Origin: Flavivirga jejuensis
GTDB lineage: Bacteria > Bacteroidota > Bacteroidia > Flavobacteriales > Flavobacteriaceae
DNA length: 64,000 nucleotides
Assembly: GCF_030540765.1 (NCBI RefSeq)
Contig: NZ_JAUOEL010000008.1
Coordinates: forward strand, 248,001 to 312,000
Direction: 5' to 3'
This document shows, in pieces, positions 20,043-30,101 of the stretch. A program made the position numbers and the translations under genes. The notes under the pieces are model-generated. The model was not told where the DNA came from. It did not search any database and worked only from the letters and a program-made list of their open reading frames with translations. The first letter of the stretch is position 1, and each line of letters starts with the position of its first letter.

Positions 20043-20906
20043 TTAATGAAAAAAATTAAAAACCTTAGAAGCCTCATTATAAGCACTTTCAAAACTAAGT
20101 GCATTTAAGCTATTATTTTTATTTGTAGTAAAATAAGACAATAGTTTTTCGGTGGGCATATTACCTGTAAGTTCATCTTTGGCCATGGGGCATCCACCGA
20201 ATCCTTGAATGGCGCCATCAAAACGTTTGCACCCTGCTTTATATGCTGCATCAACTTTTTCAAACCATGAGTTTGGTGTGGTATGTAAATGCGCACCAAA
20301 TTCAATGTTTGGATATTGAGGTATTAAATTTGAAAACAGATAATTAATACTTGCTGCATCCGAACTTCCAATAGTATCACTTAAAGACAAAATCTTCACT
20401 CCCATTTTTGAAAGTTTTTCTGTCCACTCCCCTACTATATCTACATTCCAGGGGTCTCCATAAGGATTACCAAATCCCATAGATATATATACAACAACTT
20501 CCTTGTGCGATGTATTAGCAATTTCTAATATTTTTGAAAGTGTGACTACAGATTGCGCTATCGTTTTATGAGTATTACGCATTTGAAAGTTTTCTGAAAT
20601 TGAAAATGGGTACCCTAAATAATCTATTTCTGGGTGTATACTTGCATCTTCTGCACCTCTTGTGTTTGCAATAATAGCCAGTAACTTACTTGTTGTTTTA
20701 GATAAATCAAGCTGTGATAACACCTTGGCAGTATCAACCATTTGAGGAATAGCCTTTGGTGACACAAAACTACCAAAATCGATCGTATCGAAACCAACAC
20801 GAAGTAAGGATTGGATATACTGCACTTTATTCGCTGTTGGAATAAAATCCTTAATACCCTGCATGGCATCTCGCGGACATTCAATAATCTTTACTTTATT
20901 TTGCAT
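20043..20906 (-). CDS. mvaB: Hydroxymethylglutaryl-CoA lyase
   Basis: Cleaves HMG-CoA to acetoacetate and acetyl-CoA in leucine catabolism. 287 aa TIM-barrel enzyme of the HMGL-like family. Active-site residues visible: Arg12-Asp13 in ECPRDAMQG, the metal-binding HLH in FGAHLHTTPN, and the catalytic Cys in GFGGCPMAKDELTGN. Monocistronic here. Family is firm. Confidence 0.93.
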   Translation of the reverse strand: MQNKVKIIECPRDAMQGIKDFIPTANKVQYIQSLLRVGFDTIDFGSFVSPKAIPQMVDTAKVLSQLDLSKTTSKLLAIIANTRGAEDASIHPEIDYLGYPFSISENFQMRNTHKTIAQSVVTLSKILEIANTSHKEVVVYISMGFGNPYGDPWNVDIVGEWTEKLSKMGVKILSLSDTIGSSDAASINYLFSNLIPQYPNIEFGAHLHTTPNSWFEKVDAAYKAGCKRFDGAIQGFGGCPMAKDELTGNMPTEKLLSYFTTNKNNSLNALSFESAYNEASKVFNFFH

Positions 20907-21039
20907 TTAGTTAAAAAATGGAAGGCTAAAAATACTATTAATTTAGTTAAGCTATTAGCAATAAAATAAAGATTTTTTAATTAATCTGTAAGGTTAGATA
21001 TAATTAAGCGACAGTATGGTAATATTAAATAACCATACC

Positions 21040-21996
21040 ATGAAAAAAATTACTTTCTTGTTTATTTCTACATGCTTTATTTCCTTGGCTTCGTTTAGTC
21101 AAAATACAGCAAATTATAATATCGTTTTTGAAAGTTTTTGGGAAACCCCTACTGGCGATCCAGTACATGGTATTAGTACAATTCCCTTACCTGGTAATGC
21201 ACATTGGTCTGATTTAGCTATTGCTACTCATAAAACAGCTAATACCATTTTAATGATGGGAAGCCCTGCTTCTGCTGGAATAGAGTCTATTGCAGAAACA
21301 GGTAATACCAACAATTTTAAATCTGAAGTCACAGCAAATTCTGATGCTGATAAGTTTGTTATTGGTAGTGGACTTGGGTCTGCTCAAGGTACTATAACTC
21401 AGAATATTCAAATAAGTGAAGACTACCCTTTTGTAAGTTTGGCAACTATGATAGCTCCTAGTCCTGATTGGTTTATCGCTGTTAATAGTGAGAATTTAAG
21501 ATCGGGAAACAATAGCGTTAATAATGGTTGGAAAGCAACGTATACTATAGACGTATTTCCTTATGATGCAGGAACAGAGAATGGCGATGGATATTCTGGA
21601 ACGAATACAGACACAGAGCCTCTAGGAGTTATAACTAGTTTAGAAAACCTTGAACCATTTAACGGTGTAAATAGTAATATGAGCCATAGAATAGGAACTG
21701 TAACTTTCAATTATATTGATTCTACTCTTAGTACTGAAACAATTAATACCATTGAAAACGTTAAAGTTTTCCCGAACCCAACAAAAGGAGGTGATATTAC
21801 AATTTCTAATATCCAAAATATTGAATTAAACTCAATAGAAATTTATAACGTATTAGGAAGCTTAGTTAAACGAATAGATATTAAAAAATCATCAAAATTA
21901 AATGTTAATTTAACGAATCTTAATAAGGGTGTTTATCTATTAAATTTAAAAACTATTAATGGCTCTAGCAGCTCTCAAAAGCTAGTAATCAACTAA
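21040..21996 (+). CDS. Secreted spondin-domain protein with T9SS sorting tail
   Basis: Signal peptide (MKKITFLFISTCFISLASFSQ), then a Spondin_N-like domain (about 25-210: YNIVFESFWETPTGDP, HWSDLAIATHK, AGIESIAETGN), then a type A T9SS C-terminal sorting domain (about 240-318: NVKVFPNPTKGG through GVYLLNLKT). Exported through the type IX secretion system, probably to the cell surface. ATG at 21040 is chosen because it begins the signal peptide; an upstream in-frame ATG at 21016 adds a non-signal stretch. Spondin domains are found in animal matrix proteins; the bacterial role is unknown. Confidence 0.86.
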   Translation: MKKITFLFISTCFISLASFSQNTANYNIVFESFWETPTGDPVHGISTIPLPGNAHWSDLAIATHKTANTILMMGSPASAGIESIAETGNTNNFKSEVTANSDADKFVIGSGLGSAQGTITQNIQISEDYPFVSLATMIAPSPDWFIAVNSENLRSGNNSVNNGWKATYTIDVFPYDAGTENGDGYSGTNTDTEPLGVITSLENLEPFNGVNSNMSHRIGTVTFNYIDSTLSTETINTIENVKVFPNPTKGGDITISNIQNIELNSIEIYNVLGSLVKRIDIKKSSKLNVNLTNLNKGVYLLNLKTINGSSSSQKLVIN

Positions 21997-22080
21997 AAAT
22001 AAAGCATCTAATTAAAGTATCACCGATAAAATTCACGCTTAAACGTTTTTATTATTCATCTTTTTCATTAAGGTATACAT

Positions 22081-24021
22081 TTGAAAAAAATGTTTTACCC
22101 AATGCATCTTTTTAATAAAAAACCTAAACTTTTACTTCTTTCGATATTTTTATCGACTACATATAGTATGTCTGGTCAAAATGAAATAGAACCTGGCTGT
22201 GGTACAACCACATCTCAAGAATCTCTTGACTACATATATAGCATCAAACCACAAATCAAAAAACACGAACAGGTATTTGCTTCAAATAAATCTAATAAAA
22301 ATAATACGCATAGTGTAGTTAATTCTATTCCTGTTAAAGCGCATATTGTTAGATCTTCAAAAGGCACAGGTGGTCTTTGCGTTTCAGACCTTAACAATGC
22401 TATTGAAACCCTTAATGCTATTTATGCAGGTGCCTATATGGAATTTTTCTTATGTGATGCTATTAACTATATAGATGATGATGGGTTGTGTCATTTTAAA
22501 AAAGGCAATGAGAGTGATTTAAAAGAGACAAACTATACAGCTGGTTTAATAAATATTTATTTTATCGATTATTTGGAAAACACTTCTGAAGAAAGTATTT
22601 GTGGTTATAGTAATAATGTTGGTCGACATAATGATATTATTGTTATTAAAAACAGCTGTGCAACCAACGGTTCCTCTTTAGCACACGAATTAGGTCATTT
22701 TTTCTCTTTAACGCACACACACGGACCAGATAGTAGTAAAATGACAACTGAACTAGTAGATGGGAGTAATTGTGACACGGATGGTGATGGTATTTGTGAT
22801 ACACCAGCCGACCCCATGTTTACAAACAGTAATATTAATAATTTTTGCGAATACACAGGAATAGATACAGATGCAAACGGACATACATTTAATCCAGATA
22901 CTGGTAATTTAATGTCTTATTCCAGAAAATCATGCAGAAACCATTTCACACATCAGCAACTGGCTAGAATGTATGCCTTTTACCAAACTACAAAAAACTA
23001 TTTAGCTTGTCCATCGTTTAACGCTAATTTTAGCGTAGATACCAGCGTAACTTGCGAAGAAACATTAACCGTGAATTTTAAAAATAGCTGTTCTAATATT
23101 ACTAACTGGCAATGGGATGTAGACTCTGATGGTATTATTGATTACACAAATCAAAACCCTACTCACACCTATAGTACAGGAGTATATGATGTAACACTTA
23201 CAGTATCTAATAAATCTAAAACCATAAAGCAAACATTTTCAAAATTTATAAAAGTTGGTACAAAAATAACTCCTTTACAAGAAGATTTTGAAGATTTTGA
23301 AATAGCAGGAGATAGAGGTTGGACGGCAATAGATGTTTCTAAAAGTGGTTATAATTGGTATTCGAATTCTGGCAAAACGACCACAGATGATACAGGTCCT
23401 TTAATTAAAGGAAAATATATTTATGCAGAAGCATCAGGAGCTAATTTAGGAGATATTGCTGAATTTATTTCACCATGTATTGATATTACAACATCTAATA
23501 CCCAACTAGAATTTTCATATCATATGTTTGGTAAAAATATCGGGGAATTGCACATAGATATACAAACTAATAATGGTTATATTAATGATGTTATTCCAGG
23601 TATTTATGGAAGCCAACATTCCAATCAAGATGATGTTTTTTTAAAGCAAACAATTGATTTATCTTCTTATGAGAATCAAACTATAAAAGTTCGTTTTAGA
23701 GCAGTAAGAGGTGCTAGTTGGGATGGAGACATTGCTATAGATGATATTATTATTAAGAATATTGAAAGCGAACAAGACACGTTCGATACATTATCAAATA
23801 TAAAAGCCTATCCAAATCCGATTACTGGTGCTACGCTTTATATTAAAGCTAAAAACTCTGAATCTATTTTAAATTATCAGATTTCAAATTTAGTTGGGCA
23901 AGTATTCTTGTCTGGAACCTTAACAGATCAAGCTATTAACGTGAGTCGTTTATCTTCTGGAACTTACTTCTTAACTATTTACAGTAAGAATTCTAAAATT
24001 GTTAAAAAGATAATTAAATAG
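22081..24021 (+). CDS. Secreted M43 (pappalysin-type) metalloprotease with PKD and T9SS domains
   Basis: 646 aa. Signal peptide ends near SGQ (residue 33). The zinc site HELGHFFSLTH (202-212) and a Met-turn (NLMSYSRKSC) identify a metzincin of the M43 type. A PKD domain follows (about 312-392, ITNWQWDVDSDG to YDVTLTVSNK), then a jelly-roll/MAM-like stretch (about 395-565) with AIDDIII, then a T9SS sorting domain (NIKAYPNPITGATLYI to SGTYFLTIY). Start is TTG at 22081; an ATG three codons later is possible. Follows the spondin gene at 84 bp, so both may be co-expressed surface proteins. Confidence 0.9.
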   Translation: MKKMFYPMHLFNKKPKLLLLSIFLSTTYSMSGQNEIEPGCGTTTSQESLDYIYSIKPQIKKHEQVFASNKSNKNNTHSVVNSIPVKAHIVRSSKGTGGLCVSDLNNAIETLNAIYAGAYMEFFLCDAINYIDDDGLCHFKKGNESDLKETNYTAGLINIYFIDYLENTSEESICGYSNNVGRHNDIIVIKNSCATNGSSLAHELGHFFSLTHTHGPDSSKMTTELVDGSNCDTDGDGICDTPADPMFTNSNINNFCEYTGIDTDANGHTFNPDTGNLMSYSRKSCRNHFTHQQLARMYAFYQTTKNYLACPSFNANFSVDTSVTCEETLTVNFKNSCSNITNWQWDVDSDGIIDYTNQNPTHTYSTGVYDVTLTVSNKSKTIKQTFSKFIKVGTKITPLQEDFEDFEIAGDRGWTAIDVSKSGYNWYSNSGKTTTDDTGPLIKGKYIYAEASGANLGDIAEFISPCIDITTSNTQLEFSYHMFGKNIGELHIDIQTNNGYINDVIPGIYGSQHSNQDDVFLKQTIDLSSYENQTIKVRFRAVRGASWDGDIAIDDIIIKNIESEQDTFDTLSNIKAYPNPITGATLYIKAKNSESILNYQISNLVGQVFLSGTLTDQAINVSRLSSGTYFLTIYSKNSKIVKKIIK

Positions 24022-24026
24022 TTTAC

Positions 24027-25088
24027 TTATACTTTTCTTTTAAGTAACTCCTTATTAATTTGCTTAATAAGGCTTGGACCTTCATAAATAAAGCCCGTAT
24101 AAATCTGTACTAAGTCTGCACCAGCATCTATTTTTTCAAGAGCATCTTTAGCAGAGTGCACCCCACCTACACCAATTATTGGGAATGCTTTATTGCTTTT
24201 ATCCGATAAATACTGTATCACTTTTGTGCTTTTATCCTTTATAGGTTGCCCACTTAGACCTCCATGACCTATATTCTCTAGTGTTTCTGTTGAAGCTTTT
24301 AAATCACTTCTATCCATAGACGTATTACTTGCAATAACCCCATCGAGTTTTGTAGTTGCAACTAGCGCTATAATTTCATCCAATTGCCCCTCATTTAAAT
24401 CTGGAGCTATCTTTAAAAGAATCGGTTTTGCTTTTCGATTGCATTCAGTATCACCATTTTTAAATACTGTATTTGCTTTTTGTACAGCACTAATTAGCTC
24501 TTCCAAATAATCTTTGTCGTTTAATTTAGCATGACTTCCTACATTTGGGCAGCTAACATTAAGTACAAAATAATCAACATATGGATGTAACCCGTTAAAG
24601 CACTCTAAATAATCTTTGGTATAATCTTCTGGTTTTGTATCAGTATTTTTCCCAATGTTCCCTCCAATAATAAGATTGTGTTTATTCTTTTTTAATTGAG
24701 AAATAGCAGCTTCTAATCCTTCATTATTGAACCCCATTCGGTTAATAATTCCTTGATCATCTTTAAGTCTAAACAATCTTTTCTTAGGATTTCCCGCTTG
24801 TCCTTTAGGCGTTACAGTGCCTATTTCTATAAAGCCAAAACCAAAATTAGCCAACTCGTTATACAACACGGCATTTTTATCAAACCCTGCTGCTAAACCT
24901 ACTGGGTTTTTAAATGCTAATCCGAATAAGTTCCGTTCTAATCGCACATCTTCAACAGTATATAAACTTCTAAAAACAGCTTTTAAACCAGGGATTTTAG
25001 AAGTAAATTTTATTAACGAAAATGTAAAATGGTGGATCTTTTCAGGATCGAATAAAAAAAATAGAGGGCGAAGTAATAATTTGTACAT
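24027..25088 (-). CDS. pyrD: Dihydroorotate dehydrogenase, class 2-type
   Basis: Membrane-associated quinone-linked enzyme of pyrimidine synthesis. 353 aa with the class 2 N-terminal helical extension ([19 protein letters not shown]) and FMN barrel ([32 protein letters not shown]). The active-site segment reads [10 protein letters not shown]: Cys180 stands where class 2 enzymes such as E. coli PyrD usually have serine, a class 1-like choice. C-terminal phosphate-binding part is present ([19 protein letters not shown]). Has a good promoter; divergent from pepT. Confidence 0.95.
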   Translation of the reverse strand: MYKLLLRPLFFLFDPEKIHHFTFSLIKFTSKIPGLKAVFRSLYTVEDVRLERNLFGLAFKNPVGLAAGFDKNAVLYNELANFGFGFIEIGTVTPKGQAGNPKKRLFRLKDDQGIINRMGFNNEGLEAAISQLKKNKHNLIIGGNIGKNTDTKPEDYTKDYLECFNGLHPYVDYFVLNVSCPNVGSHAKLNDKDYLEELISAVQKANTVFKNGDTECNRKAKPILLKIAPDLNEGQLDEIIALVATTKLDGVIASNTSMDRSDLKASTETLENIGHGGLSGQPIKDKSTKVIQYLSDKSNKAFPIIGVGGVHSAKDALEKIDAGADLVQIYTGFIYEGPSLIKQINKELLKRKV

Positions 25089-25103
25089 CCAGTATTATTT
25101 GTG

Positions 25104-25134
25104 CAAAAGTACTTCTAAATAAAAAATTGGACAA
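25104..25134 (-). promoter_or_regulatory. Promoter of pyrD
   Basis: Minus strand TTG, 20 nt, TACTTTTG; the -7 box is 16 bp before the start codon, so the transcript leader must be very short. Confidence 0.55.
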
Positions 25135-25224
25135 TTCAAAAGCAAAAAAAATTAATAATCGTATTTTTAAACCCATAATTGACTATCGAGTATTTTACTC
25201 CAACCATGTTAAACTTTATTTAAA

Positions 25225-26463
25225 ATGATTTCAAAAGAAAACATCATAAAACGATTTGTAAGTTACGTTACCATTGATACGGAATCTGATCCAGCATCAC
25301 CCACGACGCCTAGTACTAAAAAGCAATGGGATTTGGCTAATAAACTAGTCGAAGAACTTAAAAGCATTGGAATGCACGATGTTTCCATTGATGACAATGC
25401 CTATATTATGGCTACGTTACCAAGTAATGTAGATTACGATGTTCCAACCATTGGATTCGTTTCACATTTTGATACCTCACCCGATTTTACGGGAGCTAAT
25501 GTAAATCCACAAATTATTGAAAACTACGATGGTCATGATATTGTATTAAATGAAGCAGAAGACATTGTTTTATCTCCAGATTATTTTAATGATCTGCTAT
25601 TATATAAAGGGCAAACTTTAATAACAACAGATGGCACCACACTTTTGGGTGCTGATGACAAGGCTGGTATTTGCGAAATTATTTCAGCAATGGAGTATTT
25701 AATTAATCATCCAGAAGTTAAACATGGAAAAATTAGAGTCGGTTTTACTCCCGATGAAGAAATAGGCAGAGGAGCACATAAATTCGATGTCAAAAAATTC
25801 GATGCAGAATGGGCCTATACTATGGATGGAAGTCAAATAGGAGAATTAGAATACGAAAACTTTAATGCCGCAGGTGCCGTAGTAAAAATAAAAGGTAAAA
25901 TTGTGCACCCAGGATATGCTAAAGGTAAAATGATAAACTCTATGTACATCGCGCAAGAGTTTATTAATTCGTTGCCTCGCATGGAAACCCCAGAGCATAC
26001 AGATGGTTATCAAGGCTTTTTTCATTTGCATAATATAAAAGGAGATGTTGAAGAGACTGTTTTAGAATATATTATTCGCGATCATAACAAAGACCATTTT
26101 GAGGCGCGTAAAGAAGTGATGCAAAAACTAACTAACGAGTTAAACTCACAATACGGCAAGGAAGTTATCTCTACCGAAATTAAAGACCAATATTACAATA
26201 TGAAAGAAAAGATAGAACCTGTCATGCATATTGTAGACATTGCCGAAAAAGCTATGAAACAACTTGGTATTGAACCGCTTATTAAAGCCATTCGCGGTGG
26301 TACAGATGGTTCACAATTAAGTTATATGGGATTACCGTGTCCTAATATATTTGCTGGCGGACATAATTTTCATGGACGGTATGAGTATGTACCAGTTGAA
26401 AGTATGATTAAAGCAACAGAAGTTATCTGCAAAATTGCGGAATTGACGGCTTTAGAAAAATAG
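25225..26463 (+). CDS. pepT: Peptidase T (tripeptide aminopeptidase)
   Basis: Cytosolic di-zinc M20B exopeptidase of 412 aa that removes the N-terminal residue of tripeptides. Metal and catalytic residues are in place: His81 and Asp83 in HFDTSPDF, Asp144 in LLGADDKAG, Glu178-Glu179 in TPDEEIGRG, and the late [14 protein letters not shown] and [11 protein letters not shown] blocks. Full length, no signal peptide. Own transcription unit, divergent from pyrD. Confidence 0.96.
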   Translation: MISKENIIKRFVSYVTIDTESDPASPTTPSTKKQWDLANKLVEELKSIGMHDVSIDDNAYIMATLPSNVDYDVPTIGFVSHFDTSPDFTGANVNPQIIENYDGHDIVLNEAEDIVLSPDYFNDLLLYKGQTLITTDGTTLLGADDKAGICEIISAMEYLINHPEVKHGKIRVGFTPDEEIGRGAHKFDVKKFDAEWAYTMDGSQIGELEYENFNAAGAVVKIKGKIVHPGYAKGKMINSMYIAQEFINSLPRMETPEHTDGYQGFFHLHNIKGDVEETVLEYIIRDHNKDHFEARKEVMQKLTNELNSQYGKEVISTEIKDQYYNMKEKIEPVMHIVDIAEKAMKQLGIEPLIKAIRGGTDGSQLSYMGLPCPNIFAGGHNFHGRYEYVPVESMIKATEVICKIAELTALEK

Positions 26464-26875
26464 AAACTTTTTTTGTAAAAAATTTCGATTACCTTCTTTT
26501 ACATTTGATATTAAATAATCTGTGCTGAAATTATTCTTGCATAGAAATAATGACATTATTAATTATGGCGTTAAACGAAAATTTTAAAATTTGGCTTTAT
26601 ACGTAGATGATAAAGTCAAGTTTAAAAATTGTATCAATGATGCTTTGCTACAGTCATTAATAGATATAACAACGTTACAAAATTCGATAGTCACTAAATA
26701 TATCTATGTTGTTGATATTTTTATTATATCAACAACATACTTCTTCCAGAGGAACAACATGGTAGATTCCTTCCTTTATTCACAAGAAATTTAAATGCAT
26801 TATTTTTAAATAAAATGCAATAGATTAAAAAAGTATCGTCTTTTTAATCAAAGACCCCACTTTAAACGGTTTTAA
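26464..26875. other. Intergenic region with a 13-bp hairpin (26706-26738)
   Basis: 412 bp with no convincing gene; a 67-codon frame here has no recognisable start or composition. ATGTTGTTGATAT and its exact complement ATATCAACAACAT (26706-26718, 26726-26738) form a hairpin with a 7-nt loop but no T-tract, so it may be an RNA structure or protein site upstream of the sigma-factor gene. Confidence 0.45.
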
Positions 26876-27415
26876 ATGAATTTGGAATCAGAGAACAGTA
26901 AAAAACTTAATGATTTTTTCGGTAGAGAATATCGATCTCTGATGATTTATGTTACTAACAGGATAAAGGATACTTCCAGCAGAAATGCGGAGGATATTAT
27001 TCAGGATGTTGCCTTAAAATTATTTTCTGGAGCAGATAGGTATGCCCCTATTAATAATGTAGCTGGTTTTGTTTATAGATCAATTAAAAACAGAATAATT
27101 GATATTATGCGAACAACTAAAAAAACAGAACAAATAGAAATTGATAGTGAGCTTTTAGATTTAGCAGAAATAATGCATCAACCAACAGACAATTACATGT
27201 CGGAAGACATGATTCTTGTTTTAAAACATAGTATTAAACAGCTTAAACCAGAATATAGAGATATCATTATAGCAGTAGATTTTGAAGGCTATACATATAA
27301 AGAAATTTCTAAAGAAACTGGAATTCCTATAGGCACATTAATGTCCAGAAGACATAGAGCTATTGGAATATTGTATAAAAAATTAAGGTTAGAAATAAAC
27401 AAACATAAAAATTAA
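26876..27415 (+). CDS. ECF-type RNA polymerase sigma factor
   Basis: 179 aa sigma-70 family protein. Region 2 covers about residues 12-75 (RNAEDIIQDVALKLF, FVYRSIKNRIIDIMR) and region 4 about 115-170 (LKPEYRDIIIAVDFEGYTYK, ISKETGIPIGTLMSRRHRA). No anti-sigma factor of classical type is adjacent; instead a small membrane protein follows after 6 bp, making it the best candidate partner. Regulon unknown. Confidence 0.9.
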   Translation: MNLESENSKKLNDFFGREYRSLMIYVTNRIKDTSSRNAEDIIQDVALKLFSGADRYAPINNVAGFVYRSIKNRIIDIMRTTKKTEQIEIDSELLDLAEIMHQPTDNYMSEDMILVLKHSIKQLKPEYRDIIIAVDFEGYTYKEISKETGIPIGTLMSRRHRAIGILYKKLRLEINKHKN

Positions 27416-27421
27416 CATATC

Positions 27422-27835
27422 ATGAAAAATTTTTTCACTCATAAATTCAGAGGAAAATCGCCAGTTGAAATTGCTGCGATGATCATCTTCGGTACTATTG
27501 CAATCATTGGGTTAGCTATTTTATTTGGCTTTGTAATTATGTGGTTATGGAACTGGCTTATGCCTGAAATTTTCGGACTAACCACTCTTACTTATTGGCA
27601 AGCTGTAGGACTGTTTATATTATTAAAATTGCTCCTTGGAGGATGTGGGGGTGGTAGCAAAAAGTCGTCTAAAAATTCACGCCAAAAATGTTATGATGAT
27701 ACAAAAAGCGATTTTTCAAAATGGAAAAACTACGATAAATTTTGGGAAGAAGAAGGTGATGAGCTTTATAAACAATATCTCGAACGAGAAGCAAACCAAA
27801 CTCAAGTTAACAAATCGGAATCAGAACTGGAATAG
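27422..27835 (+). CDS. Small membrane protein downstream of sigma factor
   Basis: 137 aa. Two hydrophobic segments (about 17-42, AAMIIFGTIAIIGLAILFGF; and 58-76, WQAVGLFILLKLLLGG), followed by a GGCGGGSKKSSKNSRQ linker and a charged, probably cytoplasmic tail. Starts 6 bp after the sigma gene. I do not recognise a named family; an anti-sigma or sensor role is only inferred from position. Confidence 0.7.
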   Translation: MKNFFTHKFRGKSPVEIAAMIIFGTIAIIGLAILFGFVIMWLWNWLMPEIFGLTTLTYWQAVGLFILLKLLLGGCGGGSKKSSKNSRQKCYDDTKSDFSKWKNYDKFWEEEGDELYKQYLEREANQTQVNKSESELE

Positions 27836-27845
27836 CATTACATTT

Positions 27846-28064
27846 ATGAACTTATTATTATTTCAAACAAATATTAAATCTAAGAAAAAAGTAAAATCTA
27901 TAAAGCCAATACTTAATAAGCATTCAGATATCTTAAAATGGTCAGTCGATCTTGAAGATATTGACCATGTCCTCAGAATTGAAGCTACAACTAATATAAC
28001 AGAGACTGATGTTATTGATATGGTTAAAACACATGGGTTTCATATCAAAATATTAGCGGACTAA
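27846..28064 (+). CDS. Small HMA-fold-like protein without metal motif (72 aa)
   Basis: Begins at ATG 27846, 10 bp after the previous gene; a longer frame from 27636 only overlaps that gene and is not needed. The alternating pattern (DILKWSVDLEDIDHVLRIEA, ITETDVIDMVKTHGFHIKIL) is that of a ferredoxin-like/heavy-metal-associated fold, but the CxxC metal ligand pair is missing. Third gene of the sigma operon. Function unknown. Confidence 0.62.
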   Translation: MNLLLFQTNIKSKKKVKSIKPILNKHSDILKWSVDLEDIDHVLRIEATTNITETDVIDMVKTHGFHIKILAD

Positions 28065-28189
28065 AAACCAATTTACCTTTTAAATTCTAATTACTGTTTT
28101 ATTCTGAAAACTTTATCCATAAGGTAAAATGAAAATTTGTAAATTAAAAGCCTAAAGCATTACATTTACACCGTATAAAAAACGATACT

Positions 28190-29362
28190 ATGAATCCCTC
28201 TGCTCAAGGTTGGGTAAAAAAGCTATTAAAGGAGATTGAAAAAAAAGATGCCATCTTTAATTTTAATGAAGAAGCGTTTTATAATGCCTTAAGAAATTGT
28301 GGTTTTATATATGGAAGTAATTTAGATATTATTGGGGGTATTATTGAAAAAAAAGACTTAACCGAAGAAGAGCTTTGTAAAACAAATTTGTTTTTAGCTC
28401 TAGTGTACACTCACAATAAATCAAAATCTCACATTCCTTTTATTGATAGCGTTATTAATTTTTATACAGATATAAATGAGCTTAAAATCACATTCTTTCA
28501 AGAATTATTAGGTGGTAAAAAATCTAGTGAACAGCTTGAAAAAATAATACATAAGCGTACACAAATAGATGCCAATGTCCTTACCAAGAATTTTAATTAT
28601 TTCATTATAAACGCTTTACTTTTTATTGATGTTTTAGCCTATCAAGAGTTCTTAAAAAAGAATACTATCTCTATAGATTATATAAAAAATCTAGAAGCGG
28701 CCATAGAGACTATTTCTTTGGATGTTTTAAATTCTAAAACTACGAAAAATCAATATGATGAAAGCTTAATAAAACTCTTCGAAGCGTCTCTAAGATTTAA
28801 AGACAATATCCATGTTGGTTATAAAAAAGCCATTAAAATTATTAAAACAAAGCAAGAGAAAAACTATATTTTGGACTTAGCTTGTATGGCTACCTGGGGT
28901 GATAGAACGATTGATGATAACGAACAGCAATTTTTAATTCAGTTAGGTACCGATTTAAATATTAACACAACACGCATTAATCAATCTATTGGTAGTGTCA
29001 ACCATTTTTACACGGTCAATAAAGATAATATAGCTCTTTTAAGTTCAAAAAATATTGTGCAGAGTTTTTACGACAACTCCAGCAAAATGGTAAATAAATT
29101 AATTACAAGAAATAGTAAACGTTTATATCAAGAACTTAAAGATAGTAAAGAACTCATGATACTTCTATCACAATCTACAGTTCGAGATTTAAACAAAGAA
29201 GAACAAAAAAAGGTGCAAGAACAACTGTTGGATATTTTTAAATCCATCCCGAGCCTTGCCATATTTATGCTTCCTGGAGGTGCATTATTATTACCTTTAG
29301 TAGTTAAATTTATTCCTAAATTATTACCTTCTGCTTTTGATGATAATAGGATAGATGGCTAA
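28190..29362 (+). CDS. LETM1-related biofilm-associated-type protein
   Basis: 390 aa, mostly helical. A TerB-like acidic helical segment lies in the middle (about 228-250, LDLACMATWGDRTIDDNEQQ), and the C-terminus (about 350-388) carries a LETM1-like hydrophobic block: IPSLAIFMLPGGALLLPLVV then KFIPKLLPSAF. Proteins of this composition in Flavobacteriaceae are annotated as LETM1-related and linked to biofilm; I have not verified the function. 125 bp behind the sigma operon. Confidence 0.78.
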   Translation: MNPSAQGWVKKLLKEIEKKDAIFNFNEEAFYNALRNCGFIYGSNLDIIGGIIEKKDLTEEELCKTNLFLALVYTHNKSKSHIPFIDSVINFYTDINELKITFFQELLGGKKSSEQLEKIIHKRTQIDANVLTKNFNYFIINALLFIDVLAYQEFLKKNTISIDYIKNLEAAIETISLDVLNSKTTKNQYDESLIKLFEASLRFKDNIHVGYKKAIKIIKTKQEKNYILDLACMATWGDRTIDDNEQQFLIQLGTDLNINTTRINQSIGSVNHFYTVNKDNIALLSSKNIVQSFYDNSSKMVNKLITRNSKRLYQELKDSKELMILLSQSTVRDLNKEEQKKVQEQLLDIFKSIPSLAIFMLPGGALLLPLVVKFIPKLLPSAFDDNRIDG

Positions 29363-29391
29363 TTAATGTCTGGTCGGAAACAACGCACTAT

Positions 29392-29399
29392 TAAATTTG
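29392..29399 (+). promoter_or_regulatory. -7-like box (TAAATTTG) upstream of the Crp/Fnr gene
   Basis: Exact TAnnTTTG match, 132 bp before the regulator start. No -33 TTG is visible at the usual distance. Confidence 0.3.
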
Positions 29400-29450
29400 T
29401 TTCTTTTCGCGCTTTTTTATTTATTTTTAATCGATTGATGTTAAGACATC

Positions 29451-29460
29451 AACTTATAAA
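29451..29460. promoter_or_regulatory. Candidate operator TTAAGACATC, site 1
   Basis: Lies in a partial palindrome (GATGT TAAG ACATC, 29447-29460) 71 bp before the Crp/Fnr gene. The same 10-mer recurs at 30277-30286 before the adjacent AhpD-like gene. Confidence 0.35.
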
Positions 29461-29531
29461 AAACAGCTGAGAATGACATCAAAAAACAATTCAAATTATC
29501 AAAATAGTTTGTTTACAATCAAACACTAATT

Positions 29532-30101
29532 ATGAAAAAACAACTTCATACTTACTTAAACCGTTATGTCTCCTTTTCTGAAGAAGAAATGGATTCATTT
29601 TACAACTACCTTACACCACAAACATTTCAAAAAAAAGAATTTATTTTAAAAGAAGGGGATCTATGTAAAAATAAATTCTTTATCACAAAAGGATTAATAC
29701 GCATTTTTAAAATAGATGCTAAAGGCAACGAGCATATCATTCATTTTGGTATAGAAAATTGGTGGGTAACAAATATGGAGAGTTTTATCACCGAACAACC
29801 ATCTCTTTTATATATTCAAGCTCTTGAAGAAACGACGCTACTTACAATTAGTAAAACTAATTTAGAAAAAGCATATACAACAATACCAAAACTAGAAAGG
29901 TTATTTAGAATTATTACCGAAAAAATGTTTGTTGCTATTGAACGCAAAAATGAACATTATATTAAAATCGCTAGTAAAGAAAGGTATCATCTATTTATGG
30001 ACGAACTTAAAACATTTTCTCAACGGGTTCCTCAATATATGATAGCTTCATACCTTGACATGACACCCGAATATTTAAGTGAACTTCGGAAAAACAACTA
30101 A
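29532..30101 (+). CDS. Crp/Fnr-family transcriptional regulator
   Basis: 189 aa. N-terminal cyclic-nucleotide-binding-like barrel (about 12-115, FILKEGDLCKNKFFITKGLI and IIHFGIENWWVTN), linking helix (about 118-145), and a short C-terminal HTH (about 150-189, YHLFMDELKTFSQRVPQYMI then ASYLDMTPEYLSELRK). No FeS cysteine cluster, so not a true FNR. The AhpD-like gene downstream shares a candidate operator with it. Confidence 0.9.
   Translation: MKKQLHTYLNRYVSFSEEEMDSFYNYLTPQTFQKKEFILKEGDLCKNKFFITKGLIRIFKIDAKGNEHIIHFGIENWWVTNMESFITEQPSLLYIQALEETTLLTISKTNLEKAYTTIPKLERLFRIITEKMFVAIERKNEHYIKIASKERYHLFMDELKTFSQRVPQYMIASYLDMTPEYLSELRKNN

Noticed and set aside
26591-26794. 67-codon open frame in the pepT-sigma gap
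   Set aside because: Poor start, no recognisable protein, and it spans the perfect hairpin at 26706-26738.
27636-27845. Longer frame upstream of the 72-aa gene
   Set aside because: These codons lie in another frame of the real membrane-protein gene; the ATG at 27846 gives the natural start.
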